In this document: piece after piece, positions 1 through 7,727 of the stretch | Numbering within the stretch: position 1 is the first letter of the stretch | Layout: every line of letters begins with the position of its first letter | Assembly: GCF_040267685.1 (NCBI RefSeq) | Contig: NZ_CP158367.1 | Span: forward strand, 2,170,001-2,234,000 | DNA: 64,000 nt | DNA from: Proteinivorax tanatarense | GTDB taxonomy: Bacteria > Bacillota > Proteinivoracia > Proteinivoracales > Proteinivoracaceae | Direction of reading: 5' to 3' | Made by a program: the position numbers and the translations under genes | The notes under the pieces: generated by a model | Databases searched by the model: none | What the model saw: only the letters and a program-made list of their open reading frames with translations | What the model was told of the DNA's origin: nothing

Positions 1-379
1 AAGGTACAGCCTGTTGCATGAACTGTCCCCTTTTTTGAATAAGCTTTACCCCTTCTTCAAAATCCAACATACCGATGCAAACCAAAGCAGAGTACTCACC
101 GAGACTAAGCCCAGCTGCAACAGTCGGTTTTATACCCTCTTTTTGAAGTAGTTTTAAGGTAGCAACACTAGTTGTCAACACCGCCGGCTGAGTATACTCA
201 GTATTGTCTAACTTATCTTGGGGACCGTTAAAGCAGATATCAGAAATACTATAACCTAAAGCTCCATCTGCCTTTTCGTATACTTCTTTACATACTTGAA
301 AGTTATCATTAAGCTCCTTTCCCATGCCAACAAACTGAGAACCTTGACCTGGGAATAAAAAAGCAATTTTTTTATCCAT
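1..379 (-). CDS. fabD: Malonyl-CoA:ACP transacylase FabD (N-terminal part, cut by window edge)
   Basis: Transfers the malonyl group from CoA to acyl carrier protein, making the extender substrate of type II fatty-acid synthesis in the cytoplasm. The 126 visible codons begin MDKKIAFLFPGQGSQ, the family's N-terminal GQGSQ loop, and include GLSLGEY, the GxSxG nucleophile motif. Start is the ATG at 379, behind AAGGAG with 10-base spacing. The rest lies outside the window. It is the last visible gene of the fab operon, separated from fabK by about 290 bases holding a palindromic repeat; fabG and fabF would be expected next but cannot be seen. Confidence 0.95.
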   Translation of the reverse strand, partial: MDKKIAFLFPGQGSQFVGMGKELNDNFQVCKEVYEKADGALGYSISDICFNGPQDKLDNTEYTQPAVLTTSVATLKLLQKEGIKPTVAAGLSLGEYSALVCIGMLDFEEGVKLIQKRGQFMQQAVP

Positions 380-457
380 AAACGGGACACTCCTTGTTTT
401 GGTAGTGTGAAGTGGGAGGTTGGAGGTGGGTATAAAAATTCATAACCCTTACCTGGG

Positions 458-487
458 TCAGGGGTGGACACAGAGATCCACCCCTAC
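458..487. repeat. Palindromic dispersed repeat, copy 1
   Basis: An inverted repeat with arms GGGGTGGA / TCCACCCC around CAGAGA. Five related copies occur at 8349-8378, 8438-8464, 11130-11158, 16215-16244 and 16299-16325. It lies in the fabK-fabD gap, which otherwise holds short GGAGGTTGG repeats (about 410-430 and 505-525) and no gene I can support. Confidence 0.75.
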
Positions 488-669
488 AAACTAGTAATAG
501 GAAATGGAGGTTGGAGGTTGGAACATCTTTGGTTAACCATATTTTTGATTTTTCCAAAGGTCGGTTTAGCCTAGTGATCCATCCATTGCCTGGAAGAATT
601 ATAATAAATAAAGTATTATTCCAAAAGTAATTAATAAGTGGTTTTACTATTTCTCACCTAAACACAAAC

Positions 670-1605
670 CTAAAACAAATCCAACCTTCCTTTAAGCTCT
701 GATAAATTCATTAAATCTTGTATTATATCCTTACAAGTCTCCTCCTTGGAGACCATTCCTGCTACCTGGCCGGCCATTAGCGATCCTTGGTCTATATCCC
801 CTTCTCTTACCGCTTTTGCTAGCGCTCCGCTTCCCAGCTTTTCAATTTTTTCGGGAGATGCTCCCTCTTTTTCAAGCTTGGCAAACTGCCTAGCCAGTTT
901 GTTTCTTAAAATACGTACTGGGTGTCCGGTGCTTCTGCCGGTTACCATAGTAAAAATATCTTTGGCATCTATAACTTTCTTTTTGTAATTAGCATGAATT
1001 ATACATTCTTCAGCAACCAAAAATCGAGTTCCAACCTGCACCCCATGGGCACCTAGCATAAAGGAAGCTGCAACCCCTCTGTTATCAGCAATCCCACCGG
1101 CTGCAATAACAGAAATATTTACAGAATCAACAACCTGCGGAACTAAGGCCATAGTAGTTATTTCTCCTACGTGCCCGCCAGCTTCATACCCTTCTGCAAT
1201 AATGGCATCTACTCCTACCCTTTCCATTCTTTTAGCTAGCGCCACTGAAGCCACAACAGGAATTACTTTTATGCCATGCTCTTTCCATTTCCCAATATAT
1301 TTACCGGGGTTTCCAGCACCTGTTGTAACCACTTTTACCCCTTCGTCACAAACTAGCTGAGCTACTTCGTCGGCGTTTTCGCTAAGAAGCATTATGTTGA
1401 CACCAAAAGGTTTGTCTGTAAGCTTTTTTACCTTTCTAATTTCCTCTTTAATAAACTCGACAGGAGCGTTGCCTGACGCGATTACACCCAAACCTCCAGC
1501 GTTAGATACTGCTGCAGCTAAGGTGCTTTCCGCAACCCAAGCCATTCCCCCCTGTATTATCGGATAATCTATACCTATGGTTTGGCAAAAAGAATTGTTT
1601 TTCAT
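670..1605 (-). CDS. fabK: Enoyl-ACP reductase II, FMN-dependent
   Basis: Reduces the enoyl-ACP double bond in the last step of each elongation cycle; replaces FabI in many Firmicutes. The 311-residue protein has the usual FabK length, starts near GIDYPIIQGGMAW, and carries AGGHVGE with His145, matching the conserved active-site His of the family. The FMN phosphate site is AAGGI...GVQVGTRF. The ATG at 1605 is preferred because AGGAGG lies 7 bases upstream; an upstream start at 1641 would overlap the preceding ACP gene. It lies in the fab operon directly after three ACP genes. Confidence 0.95.
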   Translation of the reverse strand: MKNNSFCQTIGIDYPIIQGGMAWVAESTLAAAVSNAGGLGVIASGNAPVEFIKEEIRKVKKLTDKPFGVNIMLLSENADEVAQLVCDEGVKVVTTGAGNPGKYIGKWKEHGIKVIPVVASVALAKRMERVGVDAIIAEGYEAGGHVGEITTMALVPQVVDSVNISVIAAGGIADNRGVAASFMLGAHGVQVGTRFLVAEECIIHANYKKKVIDAKDIFTMVTGRSTGHPVRILRNKLARQFAKLEKEGASPEKIEKLGSGALAKAVREGDIDQGSLMAGQVAGMVSKEETCKDIIQDLMNLSELKGRLDLF

Positions 1606-1615
1606 AGTTATCCTC

Positions 1616-1843
1616 CTATTTAGCAATCTTTTTTTCCACAAACTCTACAGCATCTCCAATTGTTTTCATAGAGGCTGCCTCTGAATCGTCAATTTCAATC
1701 TCAAATGCTTCCTCCAGCTCTACAACAAGCTGAAAAATATCCAGCGAGTCCACTCCCATATCTTCAAAAGATGTTTCTTTTGTTATTTCCTCATCTATAT
1801 CTAGTTGTTCCTCAACAATTCCTTTTATTTTTTCAAATACCAT
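1616..1843 (-). CDS. acpP: Acyl carrier protein, tandem copy nearest fabK
   Basis: Carries growing acyl chains on a phosphopantetheine arm. 75 residues, the normal ACP size, with the attachment motif GVDSLD (Ser33) and acidic helix II. It is the third of three adjacent ACP genes in transcription order, spaced about 20-25 bases apart. Its ribosome site (AGGGGGAA) is weaker than that of its siblings. It differs from the other two at only a few residues, for example IVEEQ versus IIEEQ, so a recent tandem duplication is likely. Confidence 0.95.
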   Translation of the reverse strand: MVFEKIKGIVEEQLDIDEEITKETSFEDMGVDSLDIFQLVVELEEAFEIEIDDSEAASMKTIGDAVEFVEKKIAK

Positions 1844-1868
1844 TTTAAAATTCCCCCTAATTTTTAAG

Positions 1869-2093
1869 TTATTTTGTTTTCTTTTCTACAAAGTCTACCG
1901 CATCCCCAACAGTTTTCATTGATGCCGCCTCTGAATCGTCAATCTCGATCTCAAATGCTTCCTCCAGCTCTACAACAAGCTGGAAAATATCCAGCGAGTC
2001 CACTCCCATATCTTCAAAAGATGTTTCTTTTGTTATTTCCTCATCAATATCTAGTTGTTCTTCAATAATCCCTTTGATTTTTTCAAATACCAT
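1869..2093 (-). CDS. acpP: Acyl carrier protein, middle tandem copy
   Basis: Acyl carrier protein of 74 residues with the DSLD phosphopantetheine site at Ser33. Almost identical to its two neighbours; the C-terminus ends VDFVEKKTK, one residue shorter. ATG at 2093 follows TTAGGAGG at good spacing. It is part of the fab operon. Having three co-transcribed ACPs could raise ACP dosage, or allow one copy to serve a different synthase or acyltransferase; the sequence does not distinguish these. Confidence 0.95.
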   Translation of the reverse strand: MVFEKIKGIIEEQLDIDEEITKETSFEDMGVDSLDIFQLVVELEEAFEIEIDDSEAASMKTVGDAVDFVEKKTK

Positions 2094-2111
2094 ATTGATT
2101 GCCTCCTAATT

Positions 2112-2336
2112 TTAATTAGTTTTTTTCTCCACAAACTCTACCGCATCTCCAACAGTTTTCATTGCTGCTGCTTCTGAATCGTCAATTTCAATTTCAAATG
2201 CTTCCTCTAGTTCTACAACAAGCTGAAAAATATCCAGCGAATCCACGCCCATATCCTCAAATGACGTTTTTTTTGTTATTTCCTCATCGACATCTAGTTG
2301 TTCTTCAATAATTCCTTTGATTTTTTCAAATACCAT
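2112..2336 (-). CDS. acpP: Acyl carrier protein, tandem copy nearest fabH
   Basis: Acyl carrier protein with the same fold and DSLD site as the two downstream copies. Two ATG codons are adjacent (2339 and 2336). The second aligns with the starts of the sister genes and sits 7 bases from AAGGAGG, so it is chosen. This copy is the most divergent of the three (LDVDEE, TKKTSF). It follows fabH by about 15 bases in the same operon. Confidence 0.93.
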   Translation of the reverse strand: MVFEKIKGIIEEQLDVDEEITKKTSFEDMGVDSLDIFQLVVELEEAFEIEIDDSEAAAMKTVGDAVEFVEKKTN

Positions 2337-2353
2337 CATTATTCCTCCTTATT

Positions 2354-3349
2354 TTATATACTCCATTTAACTGCAGCCCCACCCCAAGTGAGTCCTCCAC
2401 CAAAGCCCACCATAAGAATATTGTCCCCTTTTTTTAGTAGGCCTTTTTCGTTCATTTCATCTAGAGCTATTGGGATGCTAGCAGATGAAGTGTTGCCGTA
2501 ACGCTCAATGTTTGTATAAAGCTTATCCATATCAACGTTTAACTTTTTTGAAATATATTCTATCATCCGCAGATTAGCTTGATGAGGGATTATATATTGA
2601 ACATCTTCTATATCTAAACTATTATCATTTAGCAACTTGTTAATCCCTTCAGCCATAACTTTTACTGCAAACTTGAAAACCTCTCGACCTTCCATAGATA
2701 TAAAATTAAGGCTTCCATCCTCTCTTTTTTCCATTCCAGTTAAGCCGGTGTTATTTATCCCCAACGGTGCTGCTTTACATTTTAAAAGGTCTTCTCCCTG
2801 CCCATCAGAAGCTGAGTAAATTGATAAAAGGCCAGGTGATTCAGCGGCTGTTAAAATTGCAGCGCCTGCTCCATCTCCAAATAACACACAGGTGCTTCTA
2901 TCATTCCAGTCGCATATTTTAGACAAAGTTTCCGCCCCAATAATCAGTGCATTTTTGACAGCTCCGGTTTTTATAAATTGGGTCGCAACATTCATAGAGT
3001 AAATAAATCCAGAGCAAGCAGCGTTTATATCAAAAGCGGTTGCAGTAGAAGCTGCTAGGTTTTTCTGTACTATACATGCAGTAGATGGGGTATAACAATC
3101 TGGTGTTACAGTTGCTACTATTATCAGGTCAATCTCCTCTGGCTTTAGTCCAGAACTATCTAGCGCTTTTTGAGCAGCTTTAGTGGCGATATCAGAGGTG
3201 TTTTCATCTAAAGAGATTCGCCGCTGTGATATACCGGTTCGTGATTTTATCCATTCATCGTTGGTATCAATGACTTGTGAAAGATCATCGTTTGTTAGCA
3301 CATTTTTAGGTCCGTAACTGCCGGTAGCTATAATTTGTACTTCTTTCAT
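2354..3349 (-). CDS. fabH: 3-oxoacyl-ACP synthase III
   Basis: Condenses acetyl- or branched acyl-CoA with malonyl-ACP to start fatty-acid synthesis. 331 residues, with the Cys112 (ACSGF), His256 (PHQAN) and Asn286 (GNTSS) triad. The C-terminal GFGGGLTWG loop is typical. The ATG at 3349 is chosen because it lies just after fabT's stop with AAGGTGAG upstream; a start at 3373 would overlap fabT. Adjacent fabT and ACP genes make the assignment firm. Confidence 0.96.
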   Translation of the reverse strand: MKEVQIIATGSYGPKNVLTNDDLSQVIDTNDEWIKSRTGISQRRISLDENTSDIATKAAQKALDSSGLKPEEIDLIIVATVTPDCYTPSTACIVQKNLAASTATAFDINAACSGFIYSMNVATQFIKTGAVKNALIIGAETLSKICDWNDRSTCVLFGDGAGAAILTAAESPGLLSIYSASDGQGEDLLKCKAAPLGINNTGLTGMEKREDGSLNFISMEGREVFKFAVKVMAEGINKLLNDNSLDIEDVQYIIPHQANLRMIEYISKKLNVDMDKLYTNIERYGNTSSASIPIALDEMNEKGLLKKGDNILMVGFGGGLTWGGAAVKWSI

Positions 3350-3353
3350 GGCT

Positions 3354-3815
3354 TTACTCACCTTCTTTTCCAAGCTGGTTATTTTCCTTAAAAAACTTGT
3401 TTAATTTTTCTAAGGCCTTTATCAGCACCTGTTCCTCCTGTTCGGTAAGTCCGGAGATAGTTTGCTTAACCATTTCATTATGGAACTTCTCGTGCACTTT
3501 GTAAGCTAGCTTTCCTTTTTTGGTAAGGGTTAAATATACAATCCTTCTATCTCGTTCAGAGCGCACTTTTTCAACATAACCCTTTTTAACTAAAGAGTTG
3601 ATAGCTATGCTTAAGGTGCCGATAGTGACCTTTAGGTCTGTTGCCACTTGGGACATAGTCCTCTGTTTTTCTTTGCCCACTGCTTCTATTGTGTGCATTT
3701 CCGTAATGGATAAATCGCTAAAATCACCTATTTTTAATGCGTTTTGTTCGATAATAAGAATGTCATTAAAAAGCTCTACCAACAATTCATTTAACACCGA
3801 TACTGATTTACTCAC
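3354..3815 (-). CDS. fabT: MarR-family regulator of fatty-acid synthesis (FabT-like)
   Basis: 153-residue winged-helix protein of the MarR family. The recognition region is about residues 53-90 (TMSQVATDLKVTIGTLSIAI), followed by a basic wing (SERDRRIVYLTLT). In Streptococcus and relatives FabT represses fab genes with acyl-ACP as corepressor. Position inside the fab operon and a FabT-like palindrome at the operon promoter (4975-4991) support this role here. Start is GTG at 3815, overlapping the upstream stop as GTGA, which suggests translational coupling. Confidence 0.88.
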   Translation of the reverse strand: MSKSVSVLNELLVELFNDILIIEQNALKIGDFSDLSITEMHTIEAVGKEKQRTMSQVATDLKVTIGTLSIAINSLVKKGYVEKVRSERDRRIVYLTLTKKGKLAYKVHEKFHNEMVKQTISGLTEQEEQVLIKALEKLNKFFKENNQLGKEGE

Positions 3816-4882
3816 ATTCCTTCCCCCACTTCTCTTTTTAAATGTTGCATAAGCTCCTTTACCGAAACTATTTTTTCTATTTTATATCCATTAGTTCCGG
3901 TAAAAATCAAGCCTTCTTTAGTATTACCTTTTACGGCATTAAGTAATGCTTCAGAAATACAGTAAAGGGTAGTAGCTGGATTACACTTACTTAAACAGTT
4001 ATAGCATTTACTTATATTTTTTCTTTCGTCACTTATCTTAGATAAAAATTTATTCCTTATAGCTCTACCAGGCATGCCTACAGGGCTTTGTGTAAGCTGT
4101 ATATCACCTTTTTTGCAATTTATAAACTCATTCTTATAAGCTTTGCTTGCATCGCATTCCTCAGTTGCTATAAATCTTGTACCCATCTGCACTCCAGAGG
4201 CTCCTAGCTGCAAAAATTTTGCTATATCGCTACCGTCAAATATTCCTCCAGCTGCAATTATAGGTATTTTCTTATCCTCTTCTTCAAAGGGCCTTACTAT
4301 TTCGATTGTTTCTTTGACTATGGTTTCTAAATCTTTATTTCCACCTTCTATTAACTGATCCATGCTGAATCCTAAGTGTCCACCTGCGTCTGGTCCTTCA
4401 ACTATGATTCCGTCGGGCAGATAATTGTACCTAGACTTCCAACGTTTACAAATGATTTTTGCCGCCTTACCTGAAGAAACTATTGGTATTAGTTTGCATT
4501 TTCTTCCCTGCACCAGCTCCGGCAGTCGACTAGGTATACCGGCACCGGAAACTATTATATCTGCTCCTCCATCGACCGCTGCCTTTACCATATCATCATA
4601 GTTTGATAAAGCTACCATCAGGTTTACTGCAATGATACCTTCTGGTGCCAATTCTTTTGCCTTAGCTATTTCATTTTTCAACGCCTTTATATTAGCTTTC
4701 TCGCTGTCTGTTTCAAATTCAGGATCTTTAAACCCTATCTGCACACCAGAAATTGTTCCTATTCCGCCTTCGTTGGCAACTGCTGCAGCTAATTTAGATA
4801 GAGAAACTCCTATACCCATACCTCCTTGTATTATAGGAAGTTTTGATTGTAGGTTTCCAATTTTTAAAGGAGCTAGTTTCAT
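3812..4882 (-). CDS. Nitronate monooxygenase / FabK-like FMN oxidoreductase with C-terminal Cys cluster
   Basis: 356-residue TIM-barrel flavoprotein of the 2-nitropropane dioxygenase family. It has the family PIIQGGMGIG start, an AGGHLGF loop with the active-site His, and AAGGI...GVQMGTRF for FMN phosphate. It differs from FabK (670-1605) by insertions and a C-terminal segment with CYNCLSKC and a further Cys (LYC). It is first in the fab operon, so a lipid-linked role such as a second enoyl reductase or a detoxifying oxidase is possible; the substrate cannot be told from sequence. ATG at 4882 follows AGGAGG. Confidence 0.85.
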   Translation of the reverse strand: MKLAPLKIGNLQSKLPIIQGGMGIGVSLSKLAAAVANEGGIGTISGVQIGFKDPEFETDSEKANIKALKNEIAKAKELAPEGIIAVNLMVALSNYDDMVKAAVDGGADIIVSGAGIPSRLPELVQGRKCKLIPIVSSGKAAKIICKRWKSRYNYLPDGIIVEGPDAGGHLGFSMDQLIEGGNKDLETIVKETIEIVRPFEEEDKKIPIIAAGGIFDGSDIAKFLQLGASGVQMGTRFIATEECDASKAYKNEFINCKKGDIQLTQSPVGMPGRAIRNKFLSKISDERKNISKCYNCLSKCNPATTLYCISEALLNAVKGNTKEGLIFTGTNGYKIEKIVSVKELMQHLKREVGEGM

Positions 4883-4974
4883 TTTTGTTTTCCTCCTATA
4901 GGCTTTGAAAATATTTTGATTCCCAAAGCATCATATTAAAAAGATATTATTTTTAAGTACTTTCTGGATTTATT

Positions 4975-5018
4975 AGTTTGATAATCAAAGTATACATTAA
5001 GTAAAAACTGAATGTCAA
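4975..5018 (-). promoter_or_regulatory. fab operon promoter with FabT-type operator
   Basis: Reading on the minus strand, TTGACA (5013-5018) and TATACT (4989-4994) are separated by 18 bases, a strong sigma-A promoter. The palindrome AGTTTGATAATCAAAGT (4975-4991, core TTTGA-TAA-TCAAA) overlaps the -10 and probable start site. It matches the FabT box described for lactic acid bacteria, so repression by the fabT product of the same operon is likely. Confidence 0.85.
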
Positions 5019-5125
5019 GGCTATCGTATAAAATCGTCTGGTTAACAAGCTTTTAGTCTCTCCTTAACCCCCGTAAGTATACCGTTTTACAAGTTTGTTT
5101 TTTAGAAATTTTAACAATAAAAAAT

Positions 5126-5160
5126 AAACCCACCTTAATTTTTCAAATGAAGGTGGGTTT
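5126..5160 (-). terminator. Intrinsic terminator of the methyltransferase gene
   Basis: Perfect 11-bp stem AAACCCACCTT / AAGGTGGGTTT followed on the minus strand by ATTTTTTATT. It lies just beyond the methyltransferase stop codon. Confidence 0.85.
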
Positions 5161-5171
5161 GACGCTAAACA

Positions 5172-5834
5172 CTATTTACTTACAATTATTGTATGTTCGC
5201 CCTCTTTAAAAACAACTTCAAATTTTGCAAAACCAGCCTTGCTAAAGAGCTTTCGTTGAGTTTCCAACGAAAAAGGAATATCTATATGATATGATCCATC
5301 TTTGGGAAGACCATGTTTTTGAGCTACTTCTTCAAGGAAGTTTACTAGATTTTCTTCCTTTTCCTTGGTTACCACATAGTCCCCTTCGATATAAGTGCCG
5401 TTTGGCTTGATCGCTTCTTTAATTTTTTTGTATAGCTGTTCTTTGTCGTTATGCAGCAAGTGGTGCATAGTCATTACAGAAATGACGTAATCATATTTTT
5501 GCTGGCCTAGGTCTAGTTCAGTATATGAACCTTGAATGATATTTATTTGGTTGAGTTTATCACTATACTTTGACTTTAGTAGTTCCAACATTTTTTCTGA
5601 CATGTCTATGCAAGTTATGCGAGCGTTTGGCGCTTTTTCAAATATGCTTCTTAACTCCAAGCCTGTACCGCATCCCAAGTCAAGTATCTCTATTGTTTCA
5701 TCGGTGTTCTTTATAGGGTCTGCTACCTTTACATAGTAAGTTTCAAAGCTACCTATTGATTTATTCATATGCTCATCGTAAGAGTCTGCTCTTACGTCAA
5801 AAAACTGATTCATCTTTTCTAGATTATTACTCAT
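5172..5834 (-). CDS. Class I SAM-dependent methyltransferase
   Basis: 220 residues with a Rossmann methyltransferase core: motif I LDLGCGTG near residue 50, acidic CIDMSEKML after strand 2, and VMTMHHL at motif IV. The substrate is not indicated; small-molecule methyltransferases of the UbiE/Tam type look like this. Monocistronic, with its own terminator. ATG at 5834 follows AAGGAGAGG. A 7-codon mini-ORF with its own ribosome site precedes it (see findings). Confidence 0.85.
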   Translation of the reverse strand: MSNNLEKMNQFFDVRADSYDEHMNKSIGSFETYYVKVADPIKNTDETIEILDLGCGTGLELRSIFEKAPNARITCIDMSEKMLELLKSKYSDKLNQINIIQGSYTELDLGQQKYDYVISVMTMHHLLHNDKEQLYKKIKEAIKPNGTYIEGDYVVTKEKEENLVNFLEEVAQKHGLPKDGSYHIDIPFSLETQRKLFSKAGFAKFEVVFKEGEHTIIVSK

Positions 5835-6061
5835 GTTATTCCTCTCCTTAAATTAAAATCCAACATGTTAGCTATTTAAGGATAATTACTGGCATATTAA
5901 CACCTTCCTATAATTATATTTTCCATGATGACTGCACATGGCACTGTAACATATTTATTATATAACCATTGTTTTTAGACCACAATAATTTTCTTAAAAT
6001 TTAAAACTTATTTAAAGTTTAAGTAAAGAAGTGAAATACTAAAACGGTAGTATATAAAAAT

Positions 6062-6104
6062 GGGGCTGTATTTTAGAGATTTAATCTTTCTAAAATACAG
6101 CCCC
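6062..6104 (-). terminator. Terminator of small secreted protein gene
   Basis: A 16-bp stem (GGGGCTGTATTTTAGA and its complement) followed on the minus strand by ATTTTTAT. It sits just after the stop of the gene at 6116-6391. Confidence 0.85.
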
Positions 6105-6115
6105 TGACCAGTTAC

Positions 6116-6391
6116 TTAATTGTTATTATCTAAAATATGTTCCTTTAGAATTTCCCCTTCTTCCACCGTTATTTCACCATCTGCTACTCTTTCATTAATA
6201 CGATCTAACATTCGCTGTTGCCTATCTTCTCTTATTTCACTTCTACTATAGCTATTGCTATCATCGTCATAGTAACCATGACACCTACCACGACCCCAGC
6301 CATAGCCAGAAAAACTCTCACTAGCAAATGTAGGAACTGCAAAAACAACAATAAGTGTCAAAACCCCAGCACCAATCAATAACTTCCTCAT
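6116..6391 (-). CDS. Small secreted protein with C-terminal DGEITxEE motif
   Basis: About 91 residues: signal peptide (MRKLLIGAGVLTLIVVFAVP, cleavage near TFAS-ES), a Gly/Tyr/Asp-rich linker, and a charged helical C-terminus LDRINERVADGEITVEEGEI. The last part recurs in the proteins at 7131-7568 and 7867-8187 and resembles the helical repeat of DUF2680/YckD-type secreted proteins; that family match is from memory. ATG at 6391 is chosen over 6403 because the latter touches the AAAGG site. Its promoter shares the architecture of the response regulator's. Function unknown. Confidence 0.7.
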   Translation of the reverse strand: MRKLLIGAGVLTLIVVFAVPTFASESFSGYGWGRGRCHGYYDDDSNSYSRSEIREDRQQRMLDRINERVADGEITVEEGEILKEHILDNNN

Positions 6392-6427
6392 CAGTAAACA
6401 CATCCTTTCTATACGTTGTATACATAG

Positions 6428-6459
6428 ATTATATACCTTTAATGTGACAGGTTTGTGAT
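6428..6459 (-). promoter_or_regulatory. Promoter with 11-bp direct repeat (shared regulon site)
   Basis: On the plus strand TGTGAC-N5-TGTGAT (6443-6459) lies exactly 9 bases from ATTATA (6428-6433, a TATAAT on the minus strand). The same arrangement occurs at 7604-7635 and 10806-10837. No good -35 is present, as expected for a promoter needing an activator of the OmpR family, whose sites are direct repeats with 10-11 bp period. Confidence 0.75.
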
Positions 6460-6665
6460 AAGTTTGTTTAAGAATTGGTAGCAGGTTTTAAGAGCTAGGT
6501 ATCAATTACAATAATAAAAATGGCTTTTATTAGCTGTTTAGGCGGTAACTTTCCACTTCAACTACTAAATTACTAATATCTTAAAAGAAATAAAATAGAA
6601 AATATTTTTAAAAAAAGGTTTTAATAAAAAGATGCAGAAATAAAAACATGAAGAGGAGTGTTGTT

Positions 6666-6779
6666 TTGAAAAATCTTAAAAAATTTGTAAATTGGAGACC
6701 ATCACAAAGTTTATTCAAATTACTGCTTTCATTTGGTTTTTTTGGTGGATTTGTTAATTTCTTTTTTAATACATTTTAA
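6666..6779 (+). CDS. Short ORF, possible N-terminus of a small membrane protein
   Basis: A TTG start with GAGGAG upstream opens a 37-codon frame (LKNLKKFVNWRPSQSLFKLL...), with basic N-terminus and one hydrophobic stretch. It ends at 6779 but overlaps the next frame from 6733. Around GGTTTTTTTGG (6735-6745) a one-base shift would join both into one protein, so this may be the true N-terminus of a frameshifted gene. Confidence 0.35.
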   Translation: MKNLKKFVNWRPSQSLFKLLLSFGFFGGFVNFFFNTF

Positions 6780-7071
6780 GACAAAATTTGGGGATTCCAT
6801 TCCGGCAGATATGACAGGTTTGAAAATAGCTTTGTTTCCAGTAGTTATTCTCGATATTTTGGTGTTAATAACCAGTATTAAGAACAACGCATTTTTTAAC
6901 GTAATTGGTTTTACTATATTACTAGTGACTATTGAAATTATACCTAGGTTTGTATTGGGGTATGATTCGAAATTAGCTGAGTTAATAGCTAGCTTTTTAA
7001 TGATTGGAATAATTATTTTTGTTTTTCCATATTTTTTATGGATAAAGCATAAGAAAAAAGAAAACCTGTAG
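6733..7071 (+). CDS. Small integral membrane protein, unknown
   Basis: 112 codons in frame from a TTG at 6733, with about three hydrophobic segments (LKIALFPVVILDILVLI; FFNVIGFTILLVTIEII; LIASFLMIGIIIFVFPYFLW) and a basic KHKKKEN end. No ribosome site precedes 6733; the frame is open only from 6691. The ribosome site and probable start belong to the overlapping frame at 6666, hence possible frameshift or sequence error. No family recognised. Confidence 0.45.
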   Translation: MVFLVDLLISFLIHFKTKFGDSIPADMTGLKIALFPVVILDILVLITSIKNNAFFNVIGFTILLVTIEIIPRFVLGYDSKLAELIASFLMIGIIIFVFPYFLWIKHKKKENL

Positions 7072-7086
7072 TTGCATTTCGTTCGC

Positions 7087-7139
7087 GGTAGATAAGTAAA
7101 AAACAACCCACCTTAGGGTTGTTTTTTTACTTATCTACC
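7087..7139. terminator. Bidirectional terminator between convergent genes
   Basis: A long stem (7087-7109 with 7116-7139) with A/T tracts on both sides serves the membrane-protein gene on the plus strand and the secreted-protein gene on the minus strand, whose stop codon lies inside the right arm. Confidence 0.85.
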
Positions 7140-7568
7140 TTGACGCTCTTGTCTATTCATTCTCATGCCGCCTTTAGGGCCGTGGTGTGGGCCGTTGCCA
7201 TCCATCATGTTTGAGCGTTCTTCAATATGCTCCTTAAATTGGTTGGCCTCTTCTTCGGTAATTTCGCCTAAAGCTACAGCTTCGTCAATGCGGTCTAGCA
7301 TTTCTTGATGTCTGCTCTCTCTCATTTCATCTAGGTCTACGCCAGTATCTTCAAAAATATCATGGCAGGTTTCACCTTGCTCTCTTCTTTCTCTCATGTC
7401 TTCGTAGTCTTCGCCGGTTATTTCTGCTGCTTGCTCCATTGGAGTTACATTTTCTTCACCCCACCTAAAGCCACCACCATTTCCGATAAAACCTTCGCTT
7501 GCAAAGGCAGGCAATGTAAGTGCAGCAATCAAGCCTAGAGTTCCTACTGCAATTAAAACTTTTTTCAT
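7131..7568 (-). CDS. Small secreted protein with LDRI-DEAV-GEITEEEA motif
   Basis: 145 residues: signal peptide (MKKVLIAVGTLGLIAALTLP, cleavage near AFAS-EG), a central acidic helical part (EDYEDMRERREQGETCHDIF), the shared helix HQEMLDRIDEAVALGEITEE, and a His/Gly/Met-rich tail (DGNGPHHGPKGGMRMN) that could bind metal. Related to the genes at 6116-6391 and 7867-8187. ATG at 7568 follows GAAAGGAAG. The promoter matches that of the two-component operon, so it is probably controlled by that system. Role unknown; a Spy/CpxP-like envelope protein is only an analogy. Confidence 0.75.
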   Translation of the reverse strand: MKKVLIAVGTLGLIAALTLPAFASEGFIGNGGGFRWGEENVTPMEQAAEITGEDYEDMRERREQGETCHDIFEDTGVDLDEMRESRHQEMLDRIDEAVALGEITEEEANQFKEHIEERSNMMDGNGPHHGPKGGMRMNRQERQGR

Positions 7569-7603
7569 TTAACTCACTTCCTTTCGTTAATTGGTATACC
7601 CTT

Positions 7604-7635
7604 ATTATAGGCAGCTTTTGTGACAGGAGTGTGAT
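7604..7635 (-). promoter_or_regulatory. Promoter with 11-bp direct repeat (shared regulon site)
   Basis: TGTGAC-N5-TGTGAT at 7619-7635 (plus strand) and ATTATA at 7604-7609, separated by exactly 9 bases. It is the same layout as at 6428-6459 and 10806-10837. Confidence 0.78.
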
Positions 7636-7727
7636 AGGTTTTAAAAAAATAAGCCAGACAGCATACTTGTTAATAGAAAAAAGTTTGATAATTAGATAGG
7701 AAAATTTAGCTTGCTATAGAAGCTATT

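Noticed and set aside
256-471. 71-codon minus-strand frame across the fabD start
   Set aside because: Wrong frame relative to FabD, whose conserved GQGSQ start is unambiguous; runs into repeat DNA.
6729-7106. 125-codon minus-strand frame opposite the small membrane protein
   Set aside because: Lysine/isoleucine-rich antisense frame without a ribosome site; runs into the bidirectional terminator.
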